From contig CAKRAK010000006.1 of NCBI GenBank assembly GCA_934294885.1, positions 33,031-97,030 of the forward strand: 64,000 nt of DNA, given 5' to 3'. The notes under the pieces were generated by a model. That model did not search any database. It saw only the letters and a program-made list of their open reading frames with translations, and was not told where the DNA came from. The stretch is from an uncultured Lachnospiraceae bacterium. GTDB lineage: Bacteria > Bacillota > Clostridia > Lachnospirales > Lachnospiraceae. This document shows, in pieces, positions 44,163 to 53,457 of the stretch (positions are counted from its first letter, which is position 1; each line of letters begins with the position of its first letter). The position numbers were made by a program, and so were the translations under genes.

Positions 44163-45323
44163 TTATAAATCAATATCAATAAAGTTCTTCTGAATCGTAG
44201 TTGTCCAAATGTAATCATCGGTTAATATTTTTTCAAATATCCTGTCACTGTCTCCGTTTCCAAAGGAAGAGCTTGGCTCAATTTTATTCTCTCTGGCAAT
44301 TTGCAGACTGTCTACGGTGAAATCCTCTTCTTCCATATGAGTGATATGGGGATTTCTTTTTCTGTTGTATCTTCCGGTTTGTCTGGAACCTAAATCAATC
44401 GTCGGAATACCGTAAATACAGGCTTCCCGGATACCGGAACTGGAGTTACCGATGATACAGTCGGTATATCTTAATAAAGTTAAAAAATACTCAAATCGCA
44501 TAGAAGGAATAATCCGAAATTGAGGAAGCATTTTTAATTCATCGTATACCGAAAGAATCTGATCACTTCCGGCATCATTATTCGGGTATATAATAACATA
44601 ATTTTCTTTCGATTCTAAAAGCGTATGAACGAGACATTTTGCTTTCTCGGTTGTCTTGTCGACTTCCGTTGTAACCGGGTGATATAATACAATATTATAG
44701 CTCTCAAATGGCAATTCATAATATTTTTTGACTTCCTCTAAAGAAGGCAGAGCTTTTGAATTCATAATATCAATATCCGGAGAACCGAAAATAAAAATAT
44801 GTTCCGCAGGTTCTCCCAATTGCATAATTCTTTTTTTGGCATCCTCGTTTGCTACAAAATGAAAATGCGAGAATTTGCTAATGGCATGTCGGATAGATTC
44901 ATCAATGGTTCCGGAAACCTCGCCGCCTTCAATATGAAATACCCGGATATTATGAAATGCACCGACGATTGCGCCAGCCAATGCTTCTAATCGGTCGCCA
45001 TGTACCACAATTGCATCAGGGGACAGTTCATTGATATAATTGCTAAAACCGGTGATGGTATTACTAAGTGCGATATCCATGCCCGTGGAACTGTTTTGGT
45101 TTACGAAGGTATAGATGTTGGGAAATCCATCTTTTATAATTTCTTTATATGTAGAGCCGTAGCGGGCTAACATATGCATTCCGGTTGCAAATATATGCAC
45201 TTCAAAATTGTCGTTGTTGTTCAATATTCGAATTAAAGATTTCAGCTTGCCATAATCTGCCCGGGTTCCGGTAAGAAATACGATTTTTTTCTTTTTGCAG
45301 ACGGAAGTTTCTTTTGTATTCAT
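44163..45323 (-). CDS. neuC: UDP-sugar 2-epimerase, hydrolysing (NeuC/LegG type)
   Basis: Releases UDP and inverts C2 to give ManNAc or its 2,4-diacetamido analogue for NeuB. The 386 residues show the GT-B-like start FLTGTRADYGKLKSL, VVHGDRLEALAGA, HIEGGEVSGTIDESIRHAI and the C-terminal NSSSGIREA motif. It lies between neuB and neuA. Whether the substrate is UDP-GlcNAc (sialic route) or UDP-diacetylbacillosamine (legionaminic route) is open, as no LegB/LegC/LegH genes are in the window. Confidence 0.9.
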   Translation of the reverse strand: MNTKETSVCKKKKIVFLTGTRADYGKLKSLIRILNNNDNFEVHIFATGMHMLARYGSTYKEIIKDGFPNIYTFVNQNSSTGMDIALSNTITGFSNYINELSPDAIVVHGDRLEALAGAIVGAFHNIRVFHIEGGEVSGTIDESIRHAISKFSHFHFVANEDAKKRIMQLGEPAEHIFIFGSPDIDIMNSKALPSLEEVKKYYELPFESYNIVLYHPVTTEVDKTTEKAKCLVHTLLESKENYVIIYPNNDAGSDQILSVYDELKMLPQFRIIPSMRFEYFLTLLRYTDCIIGNSSSGIREACIYGIPTIDLGSRQTGRYNRKRNPHITHMEEEDFTVDSLQIARENKIEPSSSFGNGDSDRIFEKILTDDYIWTTTIQKNFIDIDL

Positions 45324-45333
45324 GTTTTTCTCC

Positions 45334-46368
45334 TTAGCTTAGTGTTACATCCTTAATCTGAAGGTGTTCGCCGTTTTGAATATTACGCTTTGCAATCTGA
45401 CCGAGGCACTGATTAAAATATTCTGCCTTAATCTGTCCGGTTCCAGGACGTTTTACCCAGATGTTATCCTTTGTAAATGGCTCTCCGGCTTTGATGTCTT
45501 TAATGGCAACAACGGTTGCAAATGCAAAATCTATGGTTACCTGTTCCTCCGGTAATGCCCGTTTTTCTCCTCCCCGCATTAAGAAAATCTCATTGGAATC
45601 ATGTATCAGGGAAGACAATGTAACCGGATCCATGGAGCATATGATATCGGGTCCCTCTCGATACATGCTGTCTGTAAAATGCCGTTCCAAAAGGCTTGCA
45701 CCTAAGGCGGTGGCAGCAAGGCATGCATTGTTATTCAGACTATGATCCGATAATCCGACGGGTACATCCGGAAACTGCTTCATAAGATCTGTCATGGCTC
45801 CAAGGCGGATATATTCCGGTTTTGTGGGATAAATGTTTGTGCAATGCATCAGTGCATAGTCAATGTGATATTTTTCCAGTATGGAAACGGTTTTTTTGAT
45901 GCTTTCTATATCATTCATGCCGGTAGAAACAATCATCGGCTTGCCAAACTGTGCAATATGTTCAATTAAAGGGTAATTGTTACATTCGCCGGAACCAATC
46001 TTATAGGCGGAAACATTCATGCGTTCCAGTCGGTCGGCAGCAGCTCTGGAAAATGGGGTGCTTAAGAAGATCATCCCCTTTGATTCCACGTAGTCCTTTA
46101 GCCGGCGTTCATCCTCTTCAGACAGAGCACAGCGAGCCATAATATCATAAATGGAAACATCAGCATTGCCGGGAATGACCTGCTTTGCGGCAGGAGACAT
46201 TTCATCCTCTACAACGTGTGTCTGATGCTTTATAATCTCTGCACCGGCTTTCTTGGCGGCATCCACCATCTCAAAAGCTGTTTGTAATGACCCCTCATGA
46301 TTAATTCCGATTTCTGCAATAACAAGGGGTGGAAATTCCGGTCCGATCTTACGATTTTCGATTTGCAT
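45334..46368 (-). CDS. neuB: Nonulosonic acid synthase (NeuB/LegI type)
   Basis: Condenses phosphoenolpyruvate with a six-carbon N-acyl sugar to form the nonulosonic acid. The protein is 344 residues with the NeuB barrel (VIAEIGINHEG, IIKHQTH, STGMND, GLSDHS) and a C-terminal SAF antifreeze-like domain (DIKAGEPFTKDNIWVKRPG). A longer frame from 46464 is rejected because AAAGGGGA sits before the ATG at 46368. First gene of the operon. Confidence 0.92.
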   Translation of the reverse strand: MQIENRKIGPEFPPLVIAEIGINHEGSLQTAFEMVDAAKKAGAEIIKHQTHVVEDEMSPAAKQVIPGNADVSIYDIMARCALSEEDERRLKDYVESKGMIFLSTPFSRAAADRLERMNVSAYKIGSGECNNYPLIEHIAQFGKPMIVSTGMNDIESIKKTVSILEKYHIDYALMHCTNIYPTKPEYIRLGAMTDLMKQFPDVPVGLSDHSLNNNACLAATALGASLLERHFTDSMYREGPDIICSMDPVTLSSLIHDSNEIFLMRGGEKRALPEEQVTIDFAFATVVAIKDIKAGEPFTKDNIWVKRPGTGQIKAEYFNQCLGQIAKRNIQNGEHLQIKDVTLS

Positions 46369-46398
46369 AAAAAATCCCCTTTCCTCATATTTATCATG

Positions 46399-46427
46399 AT
46401 TATACAATGCCGGATATTCAAAAGCAA
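46399..46427 (-). promoter_or_regulatory. Promoter for neuB-neuC-neuA
   Basis: On the minus strand TTGCTT (46427-46422), 17 bases, TATAAT (46404-46399), 30 bases upstream of the neuB ATG. Confidence 0.7.
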
Positions 46428-46487
46428 ATGGATTTATAGGGGGTGCTGTGGTATAATATTTCAAAATATTATGATTCGGAGATATGT

Positions 46488-48158
46488 ATGAAAGAACTAT
46501 ACAATAAGAATAAAATAATAATCCATCAGATTTATCAGATAAGAGAATATATTAACAAACAGGATGATGTGGGAACTACATGGCTGATCATGGAATTAGC
46601 AAGAAGAATGGCAGATCTGTTATCTGAGGTGATTGAGAAAAAGGCTTTTTTTTCTGCTATGGGAGCAGACATTGATGAAGAGTATATCTTTTCTGTTCTA
46701 AAGCAGATGTTAGACGCACAAAAGGAAGGAGATTATATATTATACGGTGATATTTTGCAGTTGCAGCTGCTACCGGTTCTTCTGCATATACAGGAGGCGA
46801 TTCGGTGTGGTAATGATTTGGAAGAATCTTTTTGGGAACAGAACATGCAGGGTTTAAAGGAAAAAGATATTGATTTGTATAATCAGATGCTGGATTGTGA
46901 CAGAATTCATGAAGAATCTCCATATAGTAGGGATATTTATTCTGTTGAGACCGGAGCTTCCGGAGATCTGACTCTGGCTGTGGATGACGGAACAAACAGG
47001 ATCTATTTACATAGCAGTGAGAATCCGGTATATTCCGCAAAGCAGTTTATTGACGGATATTATGATCCTTATAAGAGCGATTATGTGATATACGGATTGG
47101 GGTTAGGGTATCACTGTGCATATCTTGCTTCATTGGATTATGATTTGAATATTACTATTATAGAAAATGATATTGGAATGATACAGCTTGCCATGACTTA
47201 TACGGATATGGGATGGTATTTGAATCATCCGGGTGTAAAGATTATTTATGACGGAGATTGGAAAAAATGGGGAAGTATCTTAAAGGAACAGGCAGATGGA
47301 GTTGTTTTGTTCCATCGACCGTCTGTGAACCGTATTAAAAATCTTGAACTTTTGCAGCAAATTCAAAATTATCTGGTTCATGAAGGCTCTGTGCGGGCAA
47401 GAAGTAACCGGATGATACGGAATTTCCTTTATAATACAAAGCATTGTGAATTGGATATCACTGCCTTGCAACAGGACTTCCGAGGAAAGAACGTGATTAT
47501 TGTGGGAGCGGGACCTTCCCTGGATTTGAATGTGCAGCTGTTGAAGGAGAAAAAGGAAAATACCATTATTCTGGCGATGGGAGCCGCTTGCCGTAAATTA
47601 TATAATCTGGGTATTCCTATGGATTATATTATTATTACAGATCCGAAAGAGATATCCAACGGACAGATTGCCGGTCTGGAACACCTTGAGATACCGATGA
47701 TTTTAATGTCTACTGCAACAAAAGGTGTGGCAAGATATTATTATGGGAAAAAATATCTGCTCTGTCAAAAGGGATTTCCGGATGCCGAGCAGCTGGCAAC
47801 GAAGAAGAATCTTCCGTTATTTGAAACCGGCGGTTCTGTGGCAACCACGGCTGTTGATATGTGTATCCGGTTTAATGTAAATAAAATTATCTTTGTGGGA
47901 ATGGATCTGGCATACACCGGTAACAAAAACCATGCGTCCGGAGCCAGAGATGAGGGGATTACGGATTATTCCGGTATGCTTATGGTGGAAGATGTGTATG
48001 GGAATGAGGTACCTACAACAAGACCATTTTCGTTGTATCGGGAATGGATTGAAAGGCGGATTGCAAGGAAGGATGTTACGATGCCTGTAATTGATGCCAC
48101 AGAAGGCGGCGCACGGATAAAGGGCAGTGAGATAAGAAAGCTTTCGGATGTATTATGA
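46488..48158 (+). CDS. Motility accessory factor (Maf) flagellin glycosyltransferase 2
   Basis: A 556-residue Maf/DUF115 protein, transcribed away from neuB. The core has VIIVGAGPSLDLNVQLL, YIIITDPKE, ETGGSVATTAVDM, FVGMDLAYTGNKNHASG, and it ends with DATEGGARIKGSE. It is shorter at the C-terminus than the first Maf. The start at 46488 is supported by CGGAG seven bases upstream; a frame from 46443 has none. Two Maf proteins may serve two flagellins, two sugars or two sites. Confidence 0.87.
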   Translation: MKELYNKNKIIIHQIYQIREYINKQDDVGTTWLIMELARRMADLLSEVIEKKAFFSAMGADIDEEYIFSVLKQMLDAQKEGDYILYGDILQLQLLPVLLHIQEAIRCGNDLEESFWEQNMQGLKEKDIDLYNQMLDCDRIHEESPYSRDIYSVETGASGDLTLAVDDGTNRIYLHSSENPVYSAKQFIDGYYDPYKSDYVIYGLGLGYHCAYLASLDYDLNITIIENDIGMIQLAMTYTDMGWYLNHPGVKIIYDGDWKKWGSILKEQADGVVLFHRPSVNRIKNLELLQQIQNYLVHEGSVRARSNRMIRNFLYNTKHCELDITALQQDFRGKNVIIVGAGPSLDLNVQLLKEKKENTIILAMGAACRKLYNLGIPMDYIIITDPKEISNGQIAGLEHLEIPMILMSTATKGVARYYYGKKYLLCQKGFPDAEQLATKKNLPLFETGGSVATTAVDMCIRFNVNKIIFVGMDLAYTGNKNHASGARDEGITDYSGMLMVEDVYGNEVPTTRPFSLYREWIERRIARKDVTMPVIDATEGGARIKGSEIRKLSDVL

Positions 48159-48197
48159 GGGGGTATTACCGATAATACATAAATGATGATATAAGTA

Positions 48198-48225
48198 TAA
48201 AGATTATTGCAAGAGTTACCGATAC
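48198..48225 (+). promoter_or_regulatory. Sigma28-like promoter before the ketosynthase/ACP cluster
   Basis: TAAAGATT (48198-48205) and CCGATAC (48219-48225) with 17 bases between TAAA and CCGATAC, one more than in the flagellin promoters. A palindrome GTATTACCGATAATAC lies at 48165-48180 and contains another CCGATAA. Confidence 0.45.
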
Positions 48226-48232
48226 TAATAGT

Positions 48233-48266
48233 GCAAGGATGCTGGAAATGTTTGAAGGATGTAAAA
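48233..48266 (+). promoter_or_regulatory. Two CsrA-like GGA motifs in the leader
   Basis: GCAAGGATGC (48233-48242) is the same ten bases as in the flagellin 1 leader hairpin, and GAAGGATGT (48254-48262) fits the CsrA consensus. The stems here are weak. Confidence 0.45.
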
Positions 48267-48284
48267 ATCTAATATAGATATTTG

Positions 48285-48320
48285 AAAGCCATATTTGCAG
48301 CGGGAATATGGCTTTTGTTT
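48285..48320 (+). terminator. Leader terminator or attenuator before the cluster
   Basis: AAAGCCATAT (48285-48294) pairs perfectly with ATATGGCTTT (48306-48315), followed by TGTTTTATATT. It lies between the promoter-like site and the first gene, so it would give either a short RNA of about 90 bases or an attenuator. Confidence 0.75.
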
Positions 48321-48346
48321 TATATTATCACAACAGGGAGAAAATG

Positions 48347-49339
48347 ATGATTCGTATTAGACAGGCAGAGTATGAAGATATACCTCGTATTATGAAATTT
48401 ATAGATGAGCACTGGAAGAAGGATCATATTTTTGCAAGGGATAGGAAATTTTTTGAATGGCAGTTTGTTGAAAATGGAAAAGTAAATTTTTTTTTAGGAA
48501 TTGATGAGGAACAAAAAAAGATTTATGGTGTGTTAGGAGTGATTCTGTATAATCATAGCGAACATCCTGATATATCAGGAACCATATGGAAAACGATTAA
48601 AAGTGATAATCCAATATTAGGTATTGAGATAGATCGTTATATGTGTTCTACTTTACAAGCAAGGTATGCCTGTTCAGCCGGCATAAGTGAAAAGGCAAAA
48701 AGAATTTATCAGATGCTGGGGCATAAAATTGTTTTGATGGATCATTTTTATCGGTTGGGTGACTTTAATGAGTATAAAATTGCTAAAATAAAAAACAAGA
48801 AGATTCCACAAATAGAAAATACAGATTATGAATTAAAAAAAATTTTTTCTCTGAGTGAAATGAAAGCAATTATATCCGAGGAAAATTTAAAAAATAGTAT
48901 TATGAGTAAGGATTATGATTATATTGAAAAAAGATATTTTGAACATCCCATTTATAATTATGATATTTGGAAAATCCAAAACTCAAAACGGATAGGAGAA
49001 GCTGTATTGGTTACTAGAGAGGAGCAGGTCGCAAACAGTAAAATTTGTAAAATTATAGACTATTACGGGGATGCAAAATTGTTAGGCAAAATAACCCCTG
49101 CACTTGATCGGTTGATAATGGAAAAATCATATGAGTATGTTGATGTTTATTCTTATGGAGTAGATAGACAGATATACGAGCAGGCGGGATTTATTTCTGT
49201 GGAGGAAAATGATGAGAATATTATTCCCAATTATTTTCATCCCTTTGAGAAAAAAAATGTTTTTCTGAATATGCTTGATCCCCAAATTGCTGGTCTTCGT
49301 TTATTTCGAGGAGATGGGGATCAGGATAGACCGTGTTAA
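48347..49339 (+). CDS. GNAT-like acyltransferase, first gene of the cluster
   Basis: A 330-residue protein. The start (MIRIRQAEYEDIPRIMKFID, then EHWKKDH) is that of a GNAT N-acyltransferase, and a second half (about 180-330) with KIIDYYGD and YEYVDVYSYG looks like another GNAT-like fold, so it may be a tandem protein. It could attach an acyl group to an amino sugar. The start at 48347 has GGGAG six bases upstream. Codons here and in the next 13 kb look more AT-rich than in the flanks. Confidence 0.6.
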   Translation: MIRIRQAEYEDIPRIMKFIDEHWKKDHIFARDRKFFEWQFVENGKVNFFLGIDEEQKKIYGVLGVILYNHSEHPDISGTIWKTIKSDNPILGIEIDRYMCSTLQARYACSAGISEKAKRIYQMLGHKIVLMDHFYRLGDFNEYKIAKIKNKKIPQIENTDYELKKIFSLSEMKAIISEENLKNSIMSKDYDYIEKRYFEHPIYNYDIWKIQNSKRIGEAVLVTREEQVANSKICKIIDYYGDAKLLGKITPALDRLIMEKSYEYVDVYSYGVDRQIYEQAGFISVEENDENIIPNYFHPFEKKNVFLNMLDPQIAGLRLFRGDGDQDRPC

Positions 49340-49365
49340 TATAAAGAGTTATAAAGGATGAGAAA

Positions 49366-50091
49366 ATGAAATATTATTTAGTAACAGGTGCCTCTTCCGG
49401 TATTGGAAGAGAAGTGGCAAAACAAATATCAAATGAAGATACAACTGTTGTCTTAGTAGCAAGAAGAGAAGATAAATTAAAGGAGTTACAATTAGAATTA
49501 ATGGGACCCTCTGTTGTAATACCTTGTGATTTGCGGCGGAGTGTGGATATAAAAAATGTTTTTGATGAATTGAGTAAGAAAAAAATAAAACTTGATGGTT
49601 TGGTATATTGTGCCGGAATATGTTTTGTAAAACCAATTAAAATTATGGAAGAAAATGAATTGCAGGATATGTTTCAGATTAATGTATTTGCTTTTTACGA
49701 AATGTGTAGGTATTTTTCGCAGGTTAGTGTTTCTAACAAAGGTGCCTGTATTGTTGGTGTTTCATCTTATGCAGCGGTTTCTAAAGAAGCTGGGATGTCT
49801 GCATATGCCATGACGAAAGAATCTATGAATATCCAAACACAGGTTTTGGCACAGGAATTTTTAAAAAGAAAAATCAGAATAAACACTGTAATGCCGGCAC
49901 ATGTTATGTCAAAGATGGCAGAGGATGAAAATACATGGACTGAGGAAGAATTAGAGATTGTAAAATGTAAACAACCATTGGGAATTATACCAATCGATAA
50001 TGTTGTCAAGGTTATAAAGTTTTTGTTATCAAGGGATGCCCAATATATTACTGGTCAGTCTATTTCGATAAATGCAGGTTATATAAAGTAG
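49366..50091 (+). CDS. Short-chain reductase, FabG-like (1)
   Basis: A 241-residue SDR that could reduce a 3-oxoacyl-ACP to the 3-hydroxy form. The cofactor motif is TGASSGIG, the active site has Ser in GVSSYAAVS and YAMTK (YxxxK), and the C-terminal AQYITGQSISINAGY is typical. The order reductase then ketosynthase then ACP suggests they act together. Confidence 0.86.
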   Translation: MKYYLVTGASSGIGREVAKQISNEDTTVVLVARREDKLKELQLELMGPSVVIPCDLRRSVDIKNVFDELSKKKIKLDGLVYCAGICFVKPIKIMEENELQDMFQINVFAFYEMCRYFSQVSVSNKGACIVGVSSYAAVSKEAGMSAYAMTKESMNIQTQVLAQEFLKRKIRINTVMPAHVMSKMAEDENTWTEEELEIVKCKQPLGIIPIDNVVKVIKFLLSRDAQYITGQSISINAGYIK

Positions 50092-50105
50092 AGGGGTATT
50101 AGACA

Positions 50106-51758
50106 ATGAAGGGTACGTTTAATAATGTAAAAATCGAAGGTGTTGCATCGGCAGTTCCTTGTTATGTGATGGACAATATGGATTATGTTGATTTGTTTGG
50201 TAAGAGGAGAGTAACAAAACAAATCAAGATGACAGGTGTTCGAAAACATCATATGTCATTAAGGTATCAAAAAACATCTGATTTATGCATACGAGCAGCT
50301 AGAGATTTAATTAGGCATTTGGAGTGGGAAAAAAATGAAATAAAAATATTGGTTTTTTGTACGCAATCCGCAGATTATGAAATTCCAACAACTGCCATTG
50401 ATTTGGCGGAACGATTGGGACTGGGTCATGATTGCATGGCTTTTGATATAAATATAGGCTGTTCAGCTTTTGATTTGGGGATTCAAACTGTAGGAAGTTT
50501 GTTACAAAGTCAGCCGGATGGAACAAAGGCAATTTTATTGACTGGTGATGTATCGAGCGCCCTGCAAGGTGGAGATGTTTTAAAGAAAGAGGATATCATT
50601 AATTCCATGATGTTTGGTTCGGCAGGTTCGGCGGTTGCTATTAAAAAGGAATCAGGGCATCAGATAGTTTTTCAGAATTTTAGTGATGGTTCTGGTTGGG
50701 ATGCAATTTTAAGATATCGTCGTTCAAAGACAAAAATGCAAGGAAACCGGGTTTTTGAATTTGCAATTTATGATGTGGCAGAGCATGTGATGAATTTAAA
50801 AGAATCACTTCAGGTTGAGGATAGGGATATTGACTATTATTGTTTTAATCAGTCTCAGAAATTAATCTTGGAATGTTTGGTGGATACTTGTGGCTTGAAT
50901 GGAGAAAAGGTTCTTTATTCCTATGAGGAATATGGAAACACATCTGGAGCATCCATTCCGGTTACGTTATGCCATAACAGGAATAAATTCCTAAATAAAG
51001 AGTCTATAAATATTTGCAGCTGCGGTTTTGGCGTTGGATTATCCTGTGGTATTTCTGTATTTCAGATTAATCCTAAGAATATTTTACCAATCATTGAAAC
51101 GGATGAGCATTTTGATGAACATATCAAGCATTGTAGTTTTCTAGACGAAAGATATGCTCTTTTGATGGATACATCTTCAGACATAGGACAGTTGATTGGA
51201 AGACAATTGGATCGGGATGGTTGTAATCTTGGTTTGTTTGGAGATACAAAGAGTGCTGCTGCTTTAACGGAGCAATTTTTTTGGAAGGATTGCGAAGTCT
51301 ACGAAAGGGATGATTTAAAATCCATTGTGTCGCGTGGAGTCCAATATCATGCAGTCGTTTATAATTTAAACTGCATAGAAAAGGAGAAAATCCAAAAAGA
51401 GGTTTTGTATTTATATCAAAATCAGACACTACAGAACAATGCGGTTATTATTTTAATTTCGGAGGCTTGCGAAGAGGCTGATCTGAGGCTGTTTTTACAG
51501 AATTTAGAAGAACAATGCGACTATGGAATTCGGGCTAATGCAGTTCTTTATATTCGTGAAAGTATGGATTTATATCCTGATATTGGGGATCGTATGGATT
51601 GGGTAGAAAGAAAACTGGCGATGCTGGATTCACAGAATATGGATCGCCCATTTTATTTGACAAATGTTGTGGCGAGATTAGTGTCGTCAAAGTTTGCTGG
51701 AGTTTCACAGTCGGTTATTCATATTTCGGAAGGAAACATAAATATGAGAGACTGTTAA
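50106..51758 (+). CDS. FabH-like ketosynthase fused to a degenerate reductase domain
   Basis: A 550-residue protein. Residues 1-330 are a KAS III fold with the nucleophile Cys119 (DINIGCSAF) and the Asn of YGNTSGASIP, but the catalytic His of the usual HQAN is replaced: the segment reads FNQSQ. Residues about 345-550 look like a short-chain reductase that has lost key residues: DTSSDIGQLIGRQLDRDG in place of TGASSGIG, YGIRANAVLY, and no YxxxK. It may still load or hold an acyl chain, or bind a partner. It is followed by an ACP gene. Confidence 0.8.
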   Translation: MKGTFNNVKIEGVASAVPCYVMDNMDYVDLFGKRRVTKQIKMTGVRKHHMSLRYQKTSDLCIRAARDLIRHLEWEKNEIKILVFCTQSADYEIPTTAIDLAERLGLGHDCMAFDINIGCSAFDLGIQTVGSLLQSQPDGTKAILLTGDVSSALQGGDVLKKEDIINSMMFGSAGSAVAIKKESGHQIVFQNFSDGSGWDAILRYRRSKTKMQGNRVFEFAIYDVAEHVMNLKESLQVEDRDIDYYCFNQSQKLILECLVDTCGLNGEKVLYSYEEYGNTSGASIPVTLCHNRNKFLNKESINICSCGFGVGLSCGISVFQINPKNILPIIETDEHFDEHIKHCSFLDERYALLMDTSSDIGQLIGRQLDRDGCNLGLFGDTKSAAALTEQFFWKDCEVYERDDLKSIVSRGVQYHAVVYNLNCIEKEKIQKEVLYLYQNQTLQNNAVIILISEACEEADLRLFLQNLEEQCDYGIRANAVLYIRESMDLYPDIGDRMDWVERKLAMLDSQNMDRPFYLTNVVARLVSSKFAGVSQSVIHISEGNINMRDC

Positions 51759-51788
51759 AAGATATATTTTATTATGGAGGATAAGATT

Positions 51789-52010
51789 ATGACATTACAA
51801 GAGAAAATCGAAATGTTAGAGGAAGTTATGGATGTTGAAGAAGGAGAATTAAGTGAAGAGATGGTACTAAACGAGATTGAAGAATGGGATTCGTTAAGTA
51901 CACTTTCATTAACCGTTGAAATGAAAAAAAGATTTGGAATGAATCTTACAGAGGAACAGATAAAAAACTTTCATACGGTGGGAGATATTTGTAATTATAT
52001 TCCGGATTGA
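51789..52010 (+). CDS. Acyl carrier protein 1
   Basis: A 73-residue carrier. The phosphopantetheine Ser is Ser35 in EEWDSLSTLSL. The start at 51789 follows GGAGG by eight bases; a frame from 51774 lacks a site. It belongs with carriers 2 and 3 by its opening (LQEKIEMLEEVMDVEEGEL). No phosphopantetheinyl transferase is in the window. Confidence 0.9.
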   Translation: MTLQEKIEMLEEVMDVEEGELSEEMVLNEIEEWDSLSTLSLTVEMKKRFGMNLTEEQIKNFHTVGDICNYIPD

Positions 52011-52054
52011 GAAAAGATTACTTTGAAAATTTTGGTGAGGTGTTAATAAGTACT

Positions 52055-53062
52055 ATGTACGGAGAATATCATAATATTAAAATCTGTGGTATTGCTGCTG
52101 CAGTTCCAAAGAATACAATTGATAATGAGATATATGCAGAAAAATTAGGAAACCGACGTGCAAAAAAACAGGTATTATATACTGGAATTCGTCATCGTCA
52201 TTGCGTAGAACAGGGGCAGTCTGCCTCTGATTTGAGCTGCTACTCAGCAGAGAAATTGTTAAGTGAATTGCATTGGAATCGAGATGAAATTCGTGTTTTG
52301 GTGAATGTAACACAATCTGCTGATTTGTATACGCCCTCTACAGCTATGATTATACAAAAACGTTTGGGTATTGGTCAGGATTGTATTGCATTTGATGTAA
52401 ATTTAGGGTGTACAGGGTATGTAAGTGGACTACAAATTGTAGCAGCTTTGCTACAGAATACTGGTGGGAAAGGTCTTCTTTTGGTTGGAGATGGAAGATA
52501 TCATGAAATGCCGGAAGTTCCGACTACTGATTCTTTGCTGTTTGGAGATGGAGGTGCAGCAACGGCAATAGAATTAGAGGAAAACCATACAATGCAGTAT
52601 TCTCAAAAAACAGATGGTAATAGATATAATTTGTTATATACTGCGTTAGACGGAACTATGAAAATGGATGGAAATGCTGTTCTTCTTTTTTCCTTAAACG
52701 AAGTATGTGAAAGTATAAGGGAGTTTCGAGAGTATTTTCAAGTACGGGAAACTTCAATTGATTATTATATTCTGCATCAGGCACAAAAAATGATTTTAGA
52801 TGGTATTGCAAGAGAATGTAATATAGAAGCAGAAAAAATACCGCAATCTTATGAGGAATATGGAAATACATCAACGGCATCGATTCCAATAACAATATGT
52901 AGTAATATAGAGGAAATAAGAAAAAAGCATCATGCCAGATTATTCTTATGTGGATTTGGAATTGGTTTGGCATGGTCAAATGTGGTTGTTGACTTGGATA
53001 CAACATGTATTTATCCGCTTCTGGAGACAGATTTTTGTTATAAGGATTTAGGAGAACAATAA
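52055..53062 (+). CDS. FabH-like ketosynthase 2
   Basis: A 335-residue KAS III-like enzyme with what looks like a full catalytic triad: Cys119 (DVNLGCTGY), His in YYILHQAQK, and Asn in YGNTSTASIP. It is close to the N-terminal part of the previous ketosynthase. It could extend an acyl primer by a malonyl unit or transfer an acyl group. Start at 52055 (MYGEYHN) is a choice among TTG 52007, GTG 52040 and this ATG; GAGGTG lies 12 bases upstream. Confidence 0.85.
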   Translation: MYGEYHNIKICGIAAAVPKNTIDNEIYAEKLGNRRAKKQVLYTGIRHRHCVEQGQSASDLSCYSAEKLLSELHWNRDEIRVLVNVTQSADLYTPSTAMIIQKRLGIGQDCIAFDVNLGCTGYVSGLQIVAALLQNTGGKGLLLVGDGRYHEMPEVPTTDSLLFGDGGAATAIELEENHTMQYSQKTDGNRYNLLYTALDGTMKMDGNAVLLFSLNEVCESIREFREYFQVRETSIDYYILHQAQKMILDGIARECNIEAEKIPQSYEEYGNTSTASIPITICSNIEEIRKKHHARLFLCGFGIGLAWSNVVVDLDTTCIYPLLETDFCYKDLGEQ

Positions 53063-53195
53063 AGGATGAGTTAAGAGTAAAAATGAGATTGCAAATTGGA
53101 AACCGAATGTTTTATACAAATCTGTAAATTTTTTACAACATGCATTAGACGAATGTAGTAAAAAAATCTAATAAAAAGATATGGAGGAATAAGAT

Positions 53196-53417
53196 ATGAC
53201 GAGAGAAGAAAAAATGGAAGTGATTGCAGATATTTTAGAAATTGAGGTAAGTGATTTATCGGAGGATAAAATTTTAGAGGATTATGATACATGGGATTCG
53301 GTTGCAGTGTTATCTGTAATTGCATTTATGAACGAGCAGTATAATCGTTTCCCACATGCATCTGAGATTCGAGCTTATAAAACAGTAGGGGATTTAATGA
53401 ATTATATGACTGAATAG
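53196..53417 (+). CDS. Acyl carrier protein 2
   Basis: A 73-residue carrier with Ser35 in YDTWDSVAVLSV. GGAGG is eight bases before the ATG. The 133-base gap after the previous gene has no recognised feature. Confidence 0.88.
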   Translation: MTREEKMEVIADILEIEVSDLSEDKILEDYDTWDSVAVLSVIAFMNEQYNRFPHASEIRAYKTVGDLMNYMTE

Positions 53418-53457
53418 AGGCTATGTAGATATAATTAGTAAGAAAGAGAAGGAGCAT

